A DNA stretch of 64,000 nt from Ichthyophis bannanicus (GCA_033557465.1 CM066034.1:415316159-415380158), one strand, 5' to 3'; positions 40,924 to 52,261 are shown, numbered from the stretch's first letter. Notes: a model not told the origin generated them from the letters alone. A program made the numbers and translations.

Positions 40924-42192
40924 TCAAGAAGGAGAAGATGTAACAATATGGGTACTGATAAAGGAAGACAGGTCCTCAGGCTGAAAGAAAACATATTTGT
41001 GGGACTGAAATACAATTATACATTTACATGGAAAACGAAGTACAAAAGAAGCCCCCATCTGAGTCACCCCAGGACGTAACAATAAGAAAGATTTGCATCT
41101 TTTTTGAGTCTCTCTGGCCACATCTGGGAAGATCGAAATTCTCTTACCCATAAACAAGTTGGCACGCTTTTTGAAATATAGCTTTAGAATCCAATCTCTA
41201 TCCGATGGTAACGCAAAAGTAACTAACATGGTGGAAACAGCTAATTCATCGTCCTTAGGAGTTTGAAGCAAAGCTGATACGTCCAGGAAATCCATATCCA
41301 ACGATCCAACTACCTTCTCCCCCACTTTCTTACCCGATGGCAAAAAGTATACTTTAGATACTGGAGGAATTAAATCATATGGCACCAACAGTGCTTCTTG
41401 AAGATACTTCTTAAACAGTTCCAAAGGAGCAACCGCAGGAACTATAGGAAAATTAAGCAAACGAATATTGGAAGACCTGGTAGCATTTTCTAATGATTCC
41501 AGCTTCAACCTTATGGCCATATTATACTTTACTAAGGACTCTGATACTCCAGAAACCCGCAACAGTTTCTGGTCTATAATATCTGCTTTCCCTTTAATAT
41601 CCACCACATCAGACTTAAGTTTGGAGCAGGAGTCTTCAAGCTTATCCACCCAAGAGGTAGACTGCTGACTTACAACAGTGGATAGCTGAGAAATGGCCTC
41701 GCAAATGCTCTCCAGAGAGATCACAACTGGACGCGGCAAAGTGAAGCCCAACGGTGACTCGGACACTGTCATTGGAAGAAATGGAACTTTCCCTTCCCCA
41801 GACCCACTCAATCCTTGTGTGGAAACCGCTGCCACCGAAGTTGAAAACACCGCCAAGCCTGAAGCTCCTGCTGTAAATGACTGCTCACCGGAGACCACCT
41901 CGAGCAGGCTCCACTCGTGAGCTACCGCTCCCACCACTTCGGAGAAAGACTCGACTCCGCCTGCAGGAGGAGTCACCGGAAGGCTCAGGGCCGGAGGAGG
42001 AGCATGCCCATCGGGGGAGAGAGACACATCAAGGGCAGGAAGCGCCGGAACCTCCTCAGCCGGCAAAACCAAGCCCGCTCGTATCTCCCCAACTTGTTGC
42101 TCGGTTAGCCGAACAAACCGATCCATGGGTCCCACACTAGCAAGCATAGGCTCCGCGGGAAAAACCTTCTGCTTGCCTTTTCGTTTAGGCAT
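40924..42192 (-). CDS. L1/Tx1-like ORF1 protein, intact
   Basis: 422 codons without a stop, starting MPKRKGKQK with a basic N-terminus. It has a Pro/Ala/Val-rich region (residues 40-130), a coiled-coil stretch (about 155-235, with LESLENATRSSNIRL at its end), then an RRM-like and C-terminal region with LPSDRDWILKLYF near 330 and RFPCKC near 390. By family this is a nucleic-acid-binding chaperone of L1-type LINEs. The start Met lies about 50 bases from the 5' end of the insertion. The intact frame suggests a young copy. Two relatives are at 30.8 and 52.5 kb. Confidence 0.85.
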   Translation of the reverse strand: MPKRKGKQKVFPAEPMLASVGPMDRFVRLTEQQVGEIRAGLVLPAEEVPALPALDVSLSPDGHAPPPALSLPVTPPAGGVESFSEVVGAVAHEWSLLEVVSGEQSFTAGASGLAVFSTSVAAVSTQGLSGSGEGKVPFLPMTVSESPLGFTLPRPVVISLESICEAISQLSTVVSQQSTSWVDKLEDSCSKLKSDVVDIKGKADIIDQKLLRVSGVSESLVKYNMAIRLKLESLENATRSSNIRLLNFPIVPAVAPLELFKKYLQEALLVPYDLIPPVSKVYFLPSGKKVGEKVVGSLDMDFLDVSALLQTPKDDELAVSTMLVTFALPSDRDWILKLYFKKRANLFMGKRISIFPDVARETQKRCKSFLLLRPGVTQMGASFVLRFPCKCIIVFQSHKYVFFQPEDLSSFISTHIVTSSPS

Positions 42193-42241
42193 TTTCAGCT
42201 CAGCACTGCTCTGTCGCTATCTTGGAATTAGCCACTCCCCG

Positions 42242-42257
42242 TGTCCAGGCCATTTTT
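42242..42257. repeat. Target-site duplication of ORF1-only element, right
   Basis: Second copy of TGTCCAGGCCATTTTT. Confidence 0.9.
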
Positions 42258-42440
42258 GTCTTTTTTTCTGAAATTACTACGTCTAAGTTGCATAGACATC
42301 TTTTATTACTGTATACCTTTGAACATACTATTAAAATATTATGATGACATAAAATTGGAGTATTTCCAATTATTTCTCAAGATATTAGAACCATAAACCA
42401 TATTGTATACGTAATGTTGACCACAACTGTATAGATTACC

Positions 42441-42764
42441 ATTGAGGAAACTCACCAATGCAGTGGACTAGACAGACTACAAAGACTCTTTTCCAGGTAT
42501 GAAACTGGGTTGTATTCTTCTAAACTAGGGAAAAGGGGACTTTATTTAAACCCACGGAGAATGATTTAACCAGTTTCTTAAACAAAGGAGAGCTGTGGAA
42601 TTAAAGGGTTTGGTGCTTTGATTAATGATCTCCCAGGGAAAGTGCATATTGATTACTGTAAGGAGTTATGCATGGACCACATTTCCCAAGATGCAGTGCA
42701 TTGCTGAGGTGGGCTGGCATTACTCTAAGTTGTACAGTTATTCAATGTCTCCCTCTGAGTGGGC
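42441..42764. other. Unassigned sequence
   Basis: No recognisable gene or repeat. Confidence 0.4.
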
Positions 42765-45125
42765 GAACACAGTTTAACAGTTTAAAACACAGGTTTATTT
42801 TGCTGAAGATAAAGCAGATTTTTGGTTAAAGCATTGTCTTAGTCATCCTGACAAGACTGAAAGAATCTTGAAACAGGGTCCACAGAATCACGGAGAAATG
42901 CCCCCCCTCCCCCCCCTCCCCCCCATCTTGACACATCAACTCATCCCATCTAAGTAAGTTATAGCCAGCACCACAGGCAGATTTTATAAAATACAATGCC
43001 ACTTGGGCAACAACATCATCTTGATCAGGTGAATCCACACCATAAGTGACAGAGGCAAAGGCCATTACCTCTGTAACTGTTGATCACCACTTCTCAATAA
43101 GCAGCTTAGCATATAAATTACCCCATATCATTAGATAACATCAACCTCAAGTATCACAAGGAGCCTTATGCCCACTGTAATGGAAGTAAGCCCGACCAGC
43201 ACCCTTTCACTCCCCCCCAAGATATCCAGAGCATCAGATTTCCTCCAATTCACTCATAGCCCTGAAATGCATACAAATCTTTCCAAGATCTCCAAGACCA
43301 TGTGTCTCCAGGTTCCTCACCATAGCCAACAGATCATCAGCAAATAACGCAATTTGCACCTATTTGTCTTGCACAGCTATGCCCACAATCTCATCTTGTA
43401 GCAACATACACACCTGAGGCTCATTATAAAGTGCAAAAAGGGCCAGGAACAAGGGACAGCCCCAACTCAGAAAGAGCACAATGGATCAGTCATAATGACC
43501 TGAACCATAGGAGAATTATACAATAGCTTAATGCTATATGCGCCACCTCCTCCCCAAACGTTTCTAAGACAAACAACAGTTACCACAAGAGACCTTATCA
43601 AATGCTTTCGCTGAGTCAAAGCTCATCAATAACACCCACCTCAATTCCTGCTATCCTTTTCCTATCATTCATTACCCCATATCTTCTCAGAACAAAGCCA
43701 ACTTGCTTAGGGCCAACTAGCTGTAATAATATCTATTTCATAATGTCTACCAAAGCATAGCATACATTTTAATACTGATGTTCAGTAGGGAGTTAGACCT
43801 ATAAGAAGCTGATTCCAGTGAATCCCCACCTTCCTTTGGCAAACCCATGGTGTGTAAACCGCACTGATTTAAGAGCGCGGTATATAAGAAAAATAAATAA
43901 ATAAATAAATAAATAAAGAATCTTGATAACCCCAAGACGAAAGGCATCCTTCTCCAAAGTCTGGTGAAACATGGCTTTCAAGGTCTCCAGAACCAAGTCA
44001 CCTAAATCTTTATAAAATCCTGCCCAAAGGACATTAGGGCCTGGCACCTTCTACCTTTTAACCTTTGTATGACTTGATCCAACTCATTACAACTGATAGG
44101 AGCCATCAAAACCTGTTATTGATCCTCAGATAATTGGAGCAGTACCGACATATAAAGTATTATAAAATCAATACAACAATTTCTCCGATGTGCTTATTAT
44201 CAGTATATCTATTCCCTTAGGCATTCAAAAGGACCGGAATAAAAATAAGCCCCTTGAATCAAGTGAATCAAGAGAGCCAAACATTTACCTGTCTGATTTC
44301 CATATCAAAAGAGCCTATGCGCCTAGTAAAATAGTCCACTAATGCAAAATTGTGTTGATAGAAACCTGCAACTAAAAAAAATAGTTCTCGTTGCAGCTGA
44401 GTCATACCTCTGGCCATATCTCTGAAGCAACCACATCTGTTCAACCAAGGCAATTATCTTCAGCACTGCATGTCTTAGCCTTGTGACTACCATATGCAAT
44501 TATGGCTCCCTGAAGAACCACTTTGGCTGTGGCCCAAACCAAGCCCAGTTCATCTCTATGTTGCCCATTAAACTGAACATATTGATGCCACTATTGTCCC
44601 AAACACTCCACAAAATCTGGGTCCACTTCCAGTCCCACAGGAATTTCTGAAACCCTCATCCTTTGCTCTCGCTATTTCAAGTTCCAGCATCACAGGAACA
44701 TGATCAGAAAGAATGTATTTGCCCTGTTTCCACCCTCTAGACTTTAGCAAAAAGCAGATCCAATGGATCCTAGAAACATGGGTGTACTACCTATCCACAA
44801 CCGCCCCTCCTGACAGAGAATGATGCCTCACACCACCCTTTAGGTCCTCCCTCAGGAACCAATTTGGATCCCCTGCAACAATCAATCATTGGGGCATCTT
44901 CCAAGCCTGCTAAAATACTCCATACCCTTGAGAGATAATATCCATTCCTACCTGTAGGAAAGTAAACAGAAATTAGCAAGTACCTTTCCCTTCAAATTTT
45001 ACTCAGAAGCCCAATATCATGCCCTTAAGGGTCACACACCACAGTTTTCTCTACAAAAAGACACATTTTTGTGAATAGAATAGCTATTCTGCTTTCAGAG
45101 ACTTGAGTACAAAGGCAAAATAATA
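42765..45125 (-). pseudogene. L1/Tx1-like LINE ORF2 relic
   Basis: Minus-strand fragments of an L1-type ORF2 in the expected order. Endonuclease end with SDHVPVMLE (near 44,690). RT with LSFDSAKAFDKVS (near 43,600) and ALFADDLLAM (near 43,340). Many stops and frameshifts occur. A C-run lies at 42,900-42,924. The 5' part of the gene and any ORF1 are not joined to it. This is the kind of LINE that could have mobilised the ORF1-only copies, but this copy is dead. Confidence 0.75.
43850..43917 (+). mobile_element. Short L2-type 3' end insertion
   Basis: GTAAACCGCACTGATTTAAG, then GCGGTATATAAG and an AAAT repeat, lying within the L1-like relic. Strongly 5'-truncated. Confidence 0.65.
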
Positions 45126-45589
45126 CCTACCCACCCAATCTCTTTTCTGCTATTAATCATTTGTATAGTGCAGTTAGAGCAACAGCCTAACACCCAGGAG
45201 ATTGGGATTAGATTCCCACTGGCAGGGGCAGTTCTATCATGAGGCCCACTGAGGCGGTTGCCTCAGGCGGCAGTTTGCAGGGGCGGCACTCCAACTGCGA
45301 TAGCACTCCGGCTCTGTTTTAATTGTTTTAACAGAGCTGGAGTGCCGCCGCTGGACAAATCAGTGTGATTGCTTGCAGGGTTCCTGCAAGCTGACTTCAC
45401 TCTCCTGATGAACCATCCTCCTGTTCACAGTGCCCCAAGAGATACAGGTTCCTGCAAGCGATCAGGCTGATTCGTCTGTCGACAGCACTCTGGCTGTTTC
45501 ATTTTAGATTTTGCCGCCTCTGGCCTGCCTCTGCCTTCCCGCCGCTTTTTTCTTGCTCAAGCATTCCTGGTGGCAGGAAGAGAGGTACA
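45126..45589. other. SINE-like and hairpin sequence
   Basis: A tRNA-like stretch (45,170-45,235, with AGATTGGGATTAGATTCCC) is followed by a segment with GAGGCGGTTGCCTCAGGCGG. A hairpin ACTCCGGCTCTGTTTTAATT and its inverse lies at 45,305-45,347. No ORF of interest. Confidence 0.4.
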
Positions 45590-46138
45590 GCAGGAGGGAG
45601 GGGGGATAGGAGGATTGGTACAAGTGCTGGACGACAGTGGGGAGACAGGAGGACAAATGCTAAACAATGGGGGGGAGACAGGAGGACAAATGCTGGAAAA
45701 CACGGGGGGGGGCAGGAGGACAAATACTGGAAAATGGGGGGAGACAGGAGGACAAATGCTGGACAACGGGGGGGGGGGGAAGACAGGAGGATAAATGCTG
45801 GACAACGGAGGTGGGACAGGAGGACAAATGCTGGGCAACAGGGGAGGAAGCAGGAAGACAAATGCTGGATGGGGGAATCAGGGAGTCAAATGTTGGATGG
45901 GGGAAGTAGGGAGACATGCTGGACAATGGTGGGGGAGAGACAGAAGGACACATGCTGGACAATGGGGGGGAGACAGGAGGACAAATGCTGGACAAAAGGG
46001 GGGACAGGAGGACAAATGCTGGACAATGGGAGGGGCAAGAAGATAAATGCAGGAGGGGGGGAAGTAGGGAGACAAATGTTGGATGGGGTGGAAGTAGGAG
46101 ACATGCTGGGCAAGGGGGGGGGAAGAGACGGGAGGACA
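45590..46138. repeat. G-rich minisatellite, about 31-bp units
   Basis: Units of the type GACAGGAGGACAAATGCTGG followed by ACAA and a run of G. About 15 imperfect copies, with units varying by the length of the G run. Proline-rich ORFs across it are translated repeat. Confidence 0.9.
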
Positions 46139-46345
46139 AATAGGTTACACTGTAGCCTCACTGCATGTTCCCTAGTCTTTCTATATTTTGAAGGTGTAAA
46201 CTGCCTTATCCTTCAATCAAAGCAGTTTACATTATGTAATTACTACAAACAGGTACTGGATATATTCCCTCGTCCCCAAAGGGCTCACAAGCAACAGAGG
46301 GTTAAGTGGCTTGCCCAAGGCCACAAGGAGTGCCTATAGGACTAG
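46139..46345 (-). mobile_element. CR1 scrap and CORE/MIR-like SINE tail
   Basis: 46,139-46,180 matches CR1 sequence at about 50,680. 46,185-46,340 carries the phrase GGGTTAAGTGGCTTGCCCAA, typical of several tetrapod SINE and LINE ends; a similar stretch is at 48,430. The orientation of the second part is uncertain. Confidence 0.5.
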
Positions 46346-46442
46346 AAACATAAGAACATAAGATATGCCATACTGGGTCAGACCAAGGTCCATCAAGCCC
46401 AGTATTCTGTTTCCAACAGTGGCCAATCTAGGTCATACGTAC
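46346..46442 (-). mobile_element. CR1 3' end, outer part
   Basis: Matches the 3' end of the CR1 at 61,640-61,735 in inverse orientation. It is cut by the solo LTR; the remainder is at 47,829-47,911. The GTAC at 46,439-46,442 is the duplicated target. Confidence 0.85.
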
Positions 46443-47828
46443 TGTCGCACCGCCGCCCTAGTGGCCAAGGGTCGGGTGGACATGAGTTATTTTTCTATTT
46501 TTGAGTTTGGTCCTTGTATGCGGGGTCTGGATATTTGTTCCCAGGACCTACCGTGTACCAAAACTTCAAGTGAACACAAAGTCCGAGGGTAGGGAAAGAA
46601 AGGCTTTTTATTTCCCCTAATGTACAATGGTTCAAATAGTGGAGTCTACATCAACATAAAGAAAACCTTGCTTCAGGTAGAAAAGAAAACATATTCAGAT
46701 ATTGCTTTGTCTACTGTTACTTCACAGGACCTTATACAAATAAAACACACAGGCTTTGCTACTGAGCCCTGCTTTACACATCAGGCAGAGACTCTAGGCT
46801 TCCTGCCTGACAGTAGCTGCAATCCATGGCTATCTCAGGAGGGTCCTCATTGAATTCCACCTGCATAGGCTGTGGGTCTGATAACTGTGACTCTGTATCA
46901 GTATATTCTTGTGGAATACGTTGAGGCTTCTCATATACCACTTGCACTAGCCTCCAGTGTTCTGGGCCTAGGTCTGGGCTTTGGTCATGTGAATGCTTGC
47001 TATGAACGTATCTTCCTTTGTCTTGGTGCCTTGTATTAAACAGTCTTTCTTTTGATAAAAGCTTGTGTCTTGTCTTACAGACAGCTTGGTAAGGAGTGCA
47101 CACCTCTGTTCCTTGTGCTCCCTGTGTCAGCAAGTTATAACGCTTATTAGAATAAAAATGTGGTTTACCTTGTTCTCTGGGCCTATCCCAGTTAGCTGAG
47201 GCTTGAGGCCTAGTCCTGCTGCAATTCAGCCTTACTTGAGTAGTAGGCTTCCCACTGTTCAGCTGGCCTTCGGGTGGAGTTATCACTCTTTCACACCCAC
47301 ACCTTTTGCTCTTTGAATGAAGAGTGTTACCTCTTATAGCAATGACTTCATCATCTCTCTGGTAACTTCCACAGTGTCCTGCATCTGCTGGTACCGGTTC
47401 CTCATATAAAACTCTGACCTTTGTTTCTCTCCTGGTACCTTTCTTTCCAGTGTCTCTTTGCCAAGAACTCCTGGTATTCTGCTGCACCGGACTCACTGTG
47501 TCTTCTTGCCAGGAACTCCTTCCTCTCTGGTCTCTTTGCCAAGACTCCTTTTCTTCTTCGGCTTCTGCCTCTGCTTCTGCCTCTGCCTCTCTTGCTTGTC
47601 CTACTTCCTCCTTTTCAACTTCCCAGCCTTTCTTAAGAGGAACTCCCCCTTTCCTGGATTGGCTGTTGGGCGGCATTACATCACCAGCTCTGGGGTGCGG
47701 TTCTCTAGGCCCTGGAAGGTCTCTCTTGCTCCCCCTATCTGGCTCCTCGTAATGTCGCATCTGGTGTTGGAATCATTTTCTGGATTTAAAACCTTTTTCC
47801 CTGTTTGCATAGGCTCTGCAGTACCACA
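46443..47828 (-). mobile_element. Solo LTR related to the gypsy LTR
   Basis: A 1,386-bp TG...CA unit flanked by GTAC at 46,439-46,442 and 47,829-47,832, so complete and without internal sequence. It is inserted in a CR1 3' end; the uninterrupted site is seen at about 50,440. On the minus strand it encodes a long ORF that shares order and motifs with the LTR ORF of the gypsy element (KHSHD, then PM, then MDCS). Nucleotide similarity outside the ORF is weak, so it represents a sister family. Confidence 0.8.
46774..47760 (-). CDS. LTR-encoded ORF in solo LTR
   Basis: 328 codons. It has an Ala-Glu repeat near residues 60-72, Trp-Gln repeats (SSWQ, ESWQRD) near 75-105, a basic middle, KHSHD near 265, and an acidic end with MDCS. 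No known domain. It is related in layout to the 311-codon LTR ORF at 7,976-8,911. Upstream in the same frame there is a TGA within the first 70 bases of the LTR, so a direct pol fusion as in the gypsy element would be broken here by one stop. Confidence 0.5.
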   Translation of the reverse strand: MRHYEEPDRGSKRDLPGPREPHPRAGDVMPPNSQSRKGGVPLKKGWEVEKEEVGQAREAEAEAEAEAEEEKESWQRDQRGRSSWQEDTVSPVQQNTRSSWQRDTGKKGTRRETKVRVLYEEPVPADAGHCGSYQRDDEVIAIRGNTLHSKSKRCGCERVITPPEGQLNSGKPTTQVRLNCSRTRPQASANWDRPREQGKPHFYSNKRYNLLTQGAQGTEVCTPYQAVCKTRHKLLSKERLFNTRHQDKGRYVHSKHSHDQSPDLGPEHWRLVQVVYEKPQRIPQEYTDTESQLSDPQPMQVEFNEDPPEIAMDCSYCQAGSLESLPDV

Positions 47829-47911
47829 GTACCTAGCAGTTTCCCCAAGAGACACAGGTTCCACAATGCTTGTATTGGTTCAAGCATTGATATCCTGGGT
47901 CCCTTCTTAAT
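47829..47911 (-). mobile_element. CR1 3' region, inner part
   Basis: Resumes the CR1 after the solo LTR (GTACCTAGCAGTTTCCCC, as at 50,446). Truncated at about 47,911. Confidence 0.8.
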
Positions 47912-47958
47912 AATTGGCCTGAGGTACTGTGTCCTAACCACTAGGCCACTCCTCTCCA
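47912..47958 (-). mobile_element. tRNA-derived SINE fragment
   Basis: The minus strand carries GGAGTGGCCTAGTGGTTAGG, the box A head of the SINE type seen at 40,387. Confidence 0.65.
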
Positions 47959-48299
47959 GCATTCTTTATGCTGCCAGACTGAAATTTAAAATATTTTGAA
48001 AGTTCAGATTCAAGAAATTTTCAAATTTTAAGGCAACATCTCAGTTTAATTTTGTTTAGTAGCCTAATAGGCTCATCACTGCTGAGTTCCAGACTTTTCC
48101 AGCTTAGGAGTTTGTACATAGGGATCTGTACTGTAGTAATATGAATTGTTCAGCTTTTCAAATAGGTGTTGGATGTTCCAGGGCCTGCTGTAGTATTTAC
48201 AGTGATGCTTTTTTTTGTTAGGCTACATATGTGAGTTTTGGTGCTAGTATGGTATAGAGATTTGCTCTTTAGAACCTCAGTGACTTTTGTAAGGTTTTG
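47959..48299. other. Unassigned sequence
   Basis: No recognisable feature. Confidence 0.3.
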
Positions 48300-48530
48300 T
48301 ATTTTATTTATTTAACAGGTTTTTTTATAGTGCTTTTATCATTTTTAGTCAAAACGGTTTACATTATAACTTAAACTTTGTATTGTACATTAAACAGGGA
48401 CATTGATAGATTTGATTCTTCTGAGGCAATGGAGGGTTAAGAGACTTGCCCAAGGCTACAAGGAGTGATAGTGAGAATTGAACCCTGGTCTCTTGGGACC
48501 CGATACTCAACCATGCCGATTTTGGAAGGG
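48300..48530. repeat. SINE-like sequence (MIR/CORE-type end)
   Basis: Contains AGACTTGCCCAAGGCTACAAGGAGTG and TGAGAATTGAACCCTGGTC, comparable with 46,230-46,340. The family is uncertain. Confidence 0.45.
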
Positions 48531-48544
48531 CTATGAGCCTTGTC

Positions 48545-48665
48545 GGCACAAAGCCCTCACTGCTGACCTCTAAACTGGATATTCAATACTGTGGCAATGG
48601 TACTGAATATCCGGCGATCGCCACAAAAGCCAGAAGCTGCCGATGCTAACCAGGCAGCATAAGAA
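48545..48665. repeat. Fragment related to the foldback family
   Basis: Contains GGATATTCAATACTGTGGCA, ACTGAATATCC and TGCTAACCAGGCAGCAT, shared with the foldback elements at 39.4 and 52.0 kb. Confidence 0.5.
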
Positions 48666-50352
48666 CATAAACATAGAAACATAGAAATATGACGACAGAA
48701 AAAGACCACATGGCCTATCTAGTCTGTCCTTCCATATCAACAACTACAACAGTCCCCTTTTTTCCTTTAGAGATCCTCTGTGTGTGTCCCATGCTTTTTT
48801 GAATTCAGATACTATCCTCATCTTTACCACCTCCACTAGGAGACTATTCCACGGATCCACCACTCTTTCCGTAAAGAAATATTTCCGCATATCACTCCTG
48901 AATCTATTCCCTTTCACCCTCATCCCATGTCCCCTCATAGCAGAACTTGCTTTCAACTGAAAGAGGCTCTCCCCCTGTGCATTTATACCACAGAAGTATT
49001 TAAATGTCTCAATCATATCACCTCTATTCCGCCTTTCCTCTAAGGTGTACATATTAAGATCCTTAAGTCTGTCCTCATATGCTTTATAATGAAGACCACT
49101 AACCATTTTAGTAGCCACCCTCTGTACTGACTCCATCCTGTTTATATCCTTTTAAAGGTGCGGTCTCCAGAATTGCACACAATACTCCAAATGAGGTCGC
49201 ACCAAAGACGTATACAAAGGCACTATCACCTCCTTTCTTCTGCTAGCCATCCCTCTCCCTATGTATCCAAGCATCCTTCTAGCTTTTTCTGTCGCCTTTT
49301 CTACCTGTTTAGCTACTTTAAGATCATCAGACACAACCACACCGAGGTCCCGCTCTTCTTTGGTGGACAAAAGTACTTCACCTCCTATATTATATTGCTC
49401 CCTTGGATTGCTGCTGCCCAAATGAATGACCTTGCATTTTTTAACATTTAATCCCAGCTGCCAAATTCTAGACCATGCTTCAAGCTTAGCTAAATCCCTC
49501 CTCATGTTATCTACACCTACCTGGGTATCTACTCTATTGCAGATTTTGGTTTCATCCGCAAAGAGGCAAACCTTACCCGACAGCCCTTCCGCTATATCAC
49601 TAACAAAGATGTCAAAAAGAATCGGACCAAGGACAGATCCCTAGGGCACACCACTGGTAACTTCCTTCTCCTTAGAGTGAGCTCCATTTACCTGTACCCT
49701 TTTTGTCGCCTCCCACTCAACCAATTTCTAACCCAAGCAGTAACTTTAGGGTCCATCCCTAGGGTGCTCAGTTTGTTTATAACTCACCTGTGAGGAATAG
49801 TGTCAAAGGTTTTACTGAAATCAAAATACACCACATCTAGAGCTCTCCCTCGGTCCAATTCCCTGGTCTCCCAGTCAAAGAAATCAATCAGATTTGTCTG
49901 ACAAGATCTGCCTCTGGTGAATCCATGCTGTCTCAGATCCTGTAATCCGCTGGACTCCAGAAACCTTACTATTTTCTCTTTCAGCAGCGTTTCCAATAAC
50001 TTACCACCAAAGTTAAACTAACTGGCCTGAAGTTTTCAACCACATCCTTACTTCTGCTTTTGTGTAAAGGGACCACATGAGCCTCTCTCCAGTCCTTTGG
50101 CACCACTCCCGAGTCCAACGAGGCATTGAAAAGATCAGTCAGTGGAGCTGCTAGAACGTCCCCAAGTTCCCTCAGTATTCTAGGGTGTATCCCATCGCTT
50201 TGTCTACTTTAACTTTAGCTTGTTTCTCACAAACACAGTGTTCTGAAAATTCTTCAAGATGCCCCTCGATTCTGTTCCTGTTTGTGGGTGATTTCTGAGG
50301 TCCTGCTCCTGGTTCTTCATCTGTGAACATAGAACAGAAATATTTGTTAAGC
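48666..50352 (-). mobile_element. CR1-type LINE, second family, ORF2 fragment
   Basis: Minus strand. The start of the RT part with KAMGYTLEY lies near 50,190. The palm has VVYFDFSKTFDTIPHR (near 49,800), and [16 protein letters not shown] lies near 49,160. The C-terminus 49,136-48,744 has YFFTERVVDPWNSLL. The 3' UTR (48,666-48,740) reads like a CR1 end with TATCTAGTCTGTCC in inverse. Frames are broken several times. It differs from the main CR1 family at many residues, so it is a separate subfamily. Confidence 0.8.
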
Positions 50353-51987
50353 AATATAAGAACACAAGATATGCCATACTGGGTCAGACCAAGGTCCATC
50401 AAGCCCAGTATCCTGTTTCCAACAGTGGCCAATCTAGGTCATAAGTACCTAACAGTTTCCCCAAAAGACATAGGTTCCATAATGCTTGTATTGGGACAAG
50501 TAGTGATATCCTGGGTTCCTTTTAATAGCAGTTTATAGACCTTTCCTCCAGGAACTTGTCCAAATCTTTTGTAAACCCAGCTACACTAACAGCTTTTACT
50601 ACATCCTCTGGTAGCAAATTCCAGAGTTTGATTACACTTTGAGTGAAAAAATATTTTCTCTTATTAGTCTTAAATAGGTTACCCTGTAGCTTCATTGCAT
50701 GTCCCCTAGTCTTTTATGATGACATAAACAATCAATCTACGTTTAAGCGTTCCACTCCATTCATTAATTTATAGACCTCTATCATATCTCCTCTCAGCCG
50801 TCTCTTTTCCAGGTTGAAGAGCCCTAACCTTTTTAGCCTCTCTTCCTAGGCTTTTTCTTCCATCCACTTAACCATTTTGGTGGCTCTTCTCTGTATCTTT
50901 TCTAATAACGCTATATCCTTTTTAAGATTTCGGCGACCAGAATTGCACACAATATTCAAGGTGCGGTCTCACCATGGAATGATACAAAAGCATTATAATA
51001 TCTTTTGTTTTATTTTCCATTCCTTTCCTCATGTTACCTAGCATTCTATTTGTTCTCTTGGCCACCGCTGCACACTGGGCAGAAGGTTTCAACATGTTAT
51101 CCACGATGACGCCAAAATCTTTTATTCCTGGGTGGTGGTTCCTAATGTGGAACCTTGCATCGTGTAACCACAGTTTGGGTTGTTCTTTCCTAGGTGCATA
51201 ACTTTGCACTTGTCCACATTAAATTTCATCTGCCATTTGGATGCCCAGTCTTCCAATTTATCAAGTTCCTCTTGCAATTTTCCGCAATCCTCATGGGTTT
51301 TAACAACTTTAAATAGTTTTGTGTCATCTGCAAATTTGATAACCTCACTTGTTATTCCCATTTCCAGGTCATTTATGAATATGTTAAAAAGCAGCGGGCT
51401 CAGCACAGATCCCTGGGGTACTCCACTATGCACCTTTCTCCATTGGGAAAATTGGCCATTTAGTCCTACCCTCTGCTTTCTATCTTTTAACCAGTTCCTG
51501 ATCCACAATAGTACACTACCTCCTATCCCATGACTTTTTTTGCCAAAAGTCTCTGATGAGGGACCTTGTCAAAGGCTTTCTGAAAGTCCAGATATACTAT
51601 ATCAATTGACTCACCTTTTTCTACCTGTTTATTCCACACCTTCACAAAACCAGAACAGATTAGTAAGAGAAGATCTTCCTTGTCTAAAGCCACGTTGGCT
51701 GTCTCCCATTAAGCCATTACTATCTACATGTTCAGTAATTTTGTTCTTTATGATGGTTTCTACCATTTTTCCCGGTATTGACGTCAGGCTCACCGGTCAG
51801 TAATTTCCCGGATCACCCCTGGAACCCTTTTTAAAAATTGGCGTTACATTGGCCATCCTCTAATCTTCAGGTATTAAGGATGATTTTAATGATAGTTCAC
51901 AGATTACTAATAGCAGGTCTGCAATCTCATATTTCAGTTCTTGCAAGACCCTTCGATGTATACCATCCGGTCCAGGTGATTTGCAGC
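50353..51987 (-). mobile_element. CR1-family LINE, 5'-truncated copy
   Basis: Same family as the copy at 56.8-61.7 kb. On the minus strand: RT start near 51,960 (GPDGIHR), a frame 51,508-51,122 with GVPQGSVLSPLLFNIFINDLE and FADDTKLFK, then [14 protein letters not shown] near 50,930, and the CR1 3' end at 50,353-50,460. Several frameshifts occur. The 3' end abuts the second CR1-type family at 50,352. Confidence 0.85.
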
Positions 51988-52260
51988 AGCGATATTGGAT
52001 GCTACCCTGTTAGCGATCTGTGACTTACAGATAGTTGAGGGTATTCCTCGCTTATCTTTAAGGCACATTTCGCTAACTGGGCAGAATCCAATATCGCTGC
52101 TGCTTGGTTAGCACCATTCTAGTCCCTGGAACGCCCCTAACATTCCCTGATGCTAACCGGATAACAGCGGGGCATGTAGGGGACTTAGTAGGGGATATCC
52201 AATGGCACGAACCATGTAACTGCCATTGAATATCCCCAACAAAGGCATCTAAATGGTTTA
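51988..52260. mobile_element. Foldback element
   Basis: GCAGCAGCGATATTGGATGC at 51,988 and its inverse near 52,089-52,109 flank an inner hairpin. The rest (ATGCTAACCGG, GAATATCCCC) matches the element at 39,435-39,835. Confidence 0.65.
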
Positions 52261-52261
52261 C

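Larger units (their letters stand above)
40355..42241 (-). mobile_element. ORF1-only L1/Tx1-like insertion (copy 1, intact ORF)
   Basis: A 1.9-kb insertion (including a SINE) with a 16-bp target duplication in a Tc1 relic. On the minus strand: a 5' leader of about 50 bp, one ORF of 422 codons, about 250 bp of 3' sequence, a SINE inserted in reverse, then an A-rich end. No ORF2 or RT sequence is present. This is the structure of a half-LINE that would need ORF2 protein from elsewhere. Confidence 0.85.

Noticed and set aside
45499..46339. Several Pro- or Gly-rich ORFs on both strands
   Set aside because: Open in many frames only because the 31-bp repeat lacks stops.
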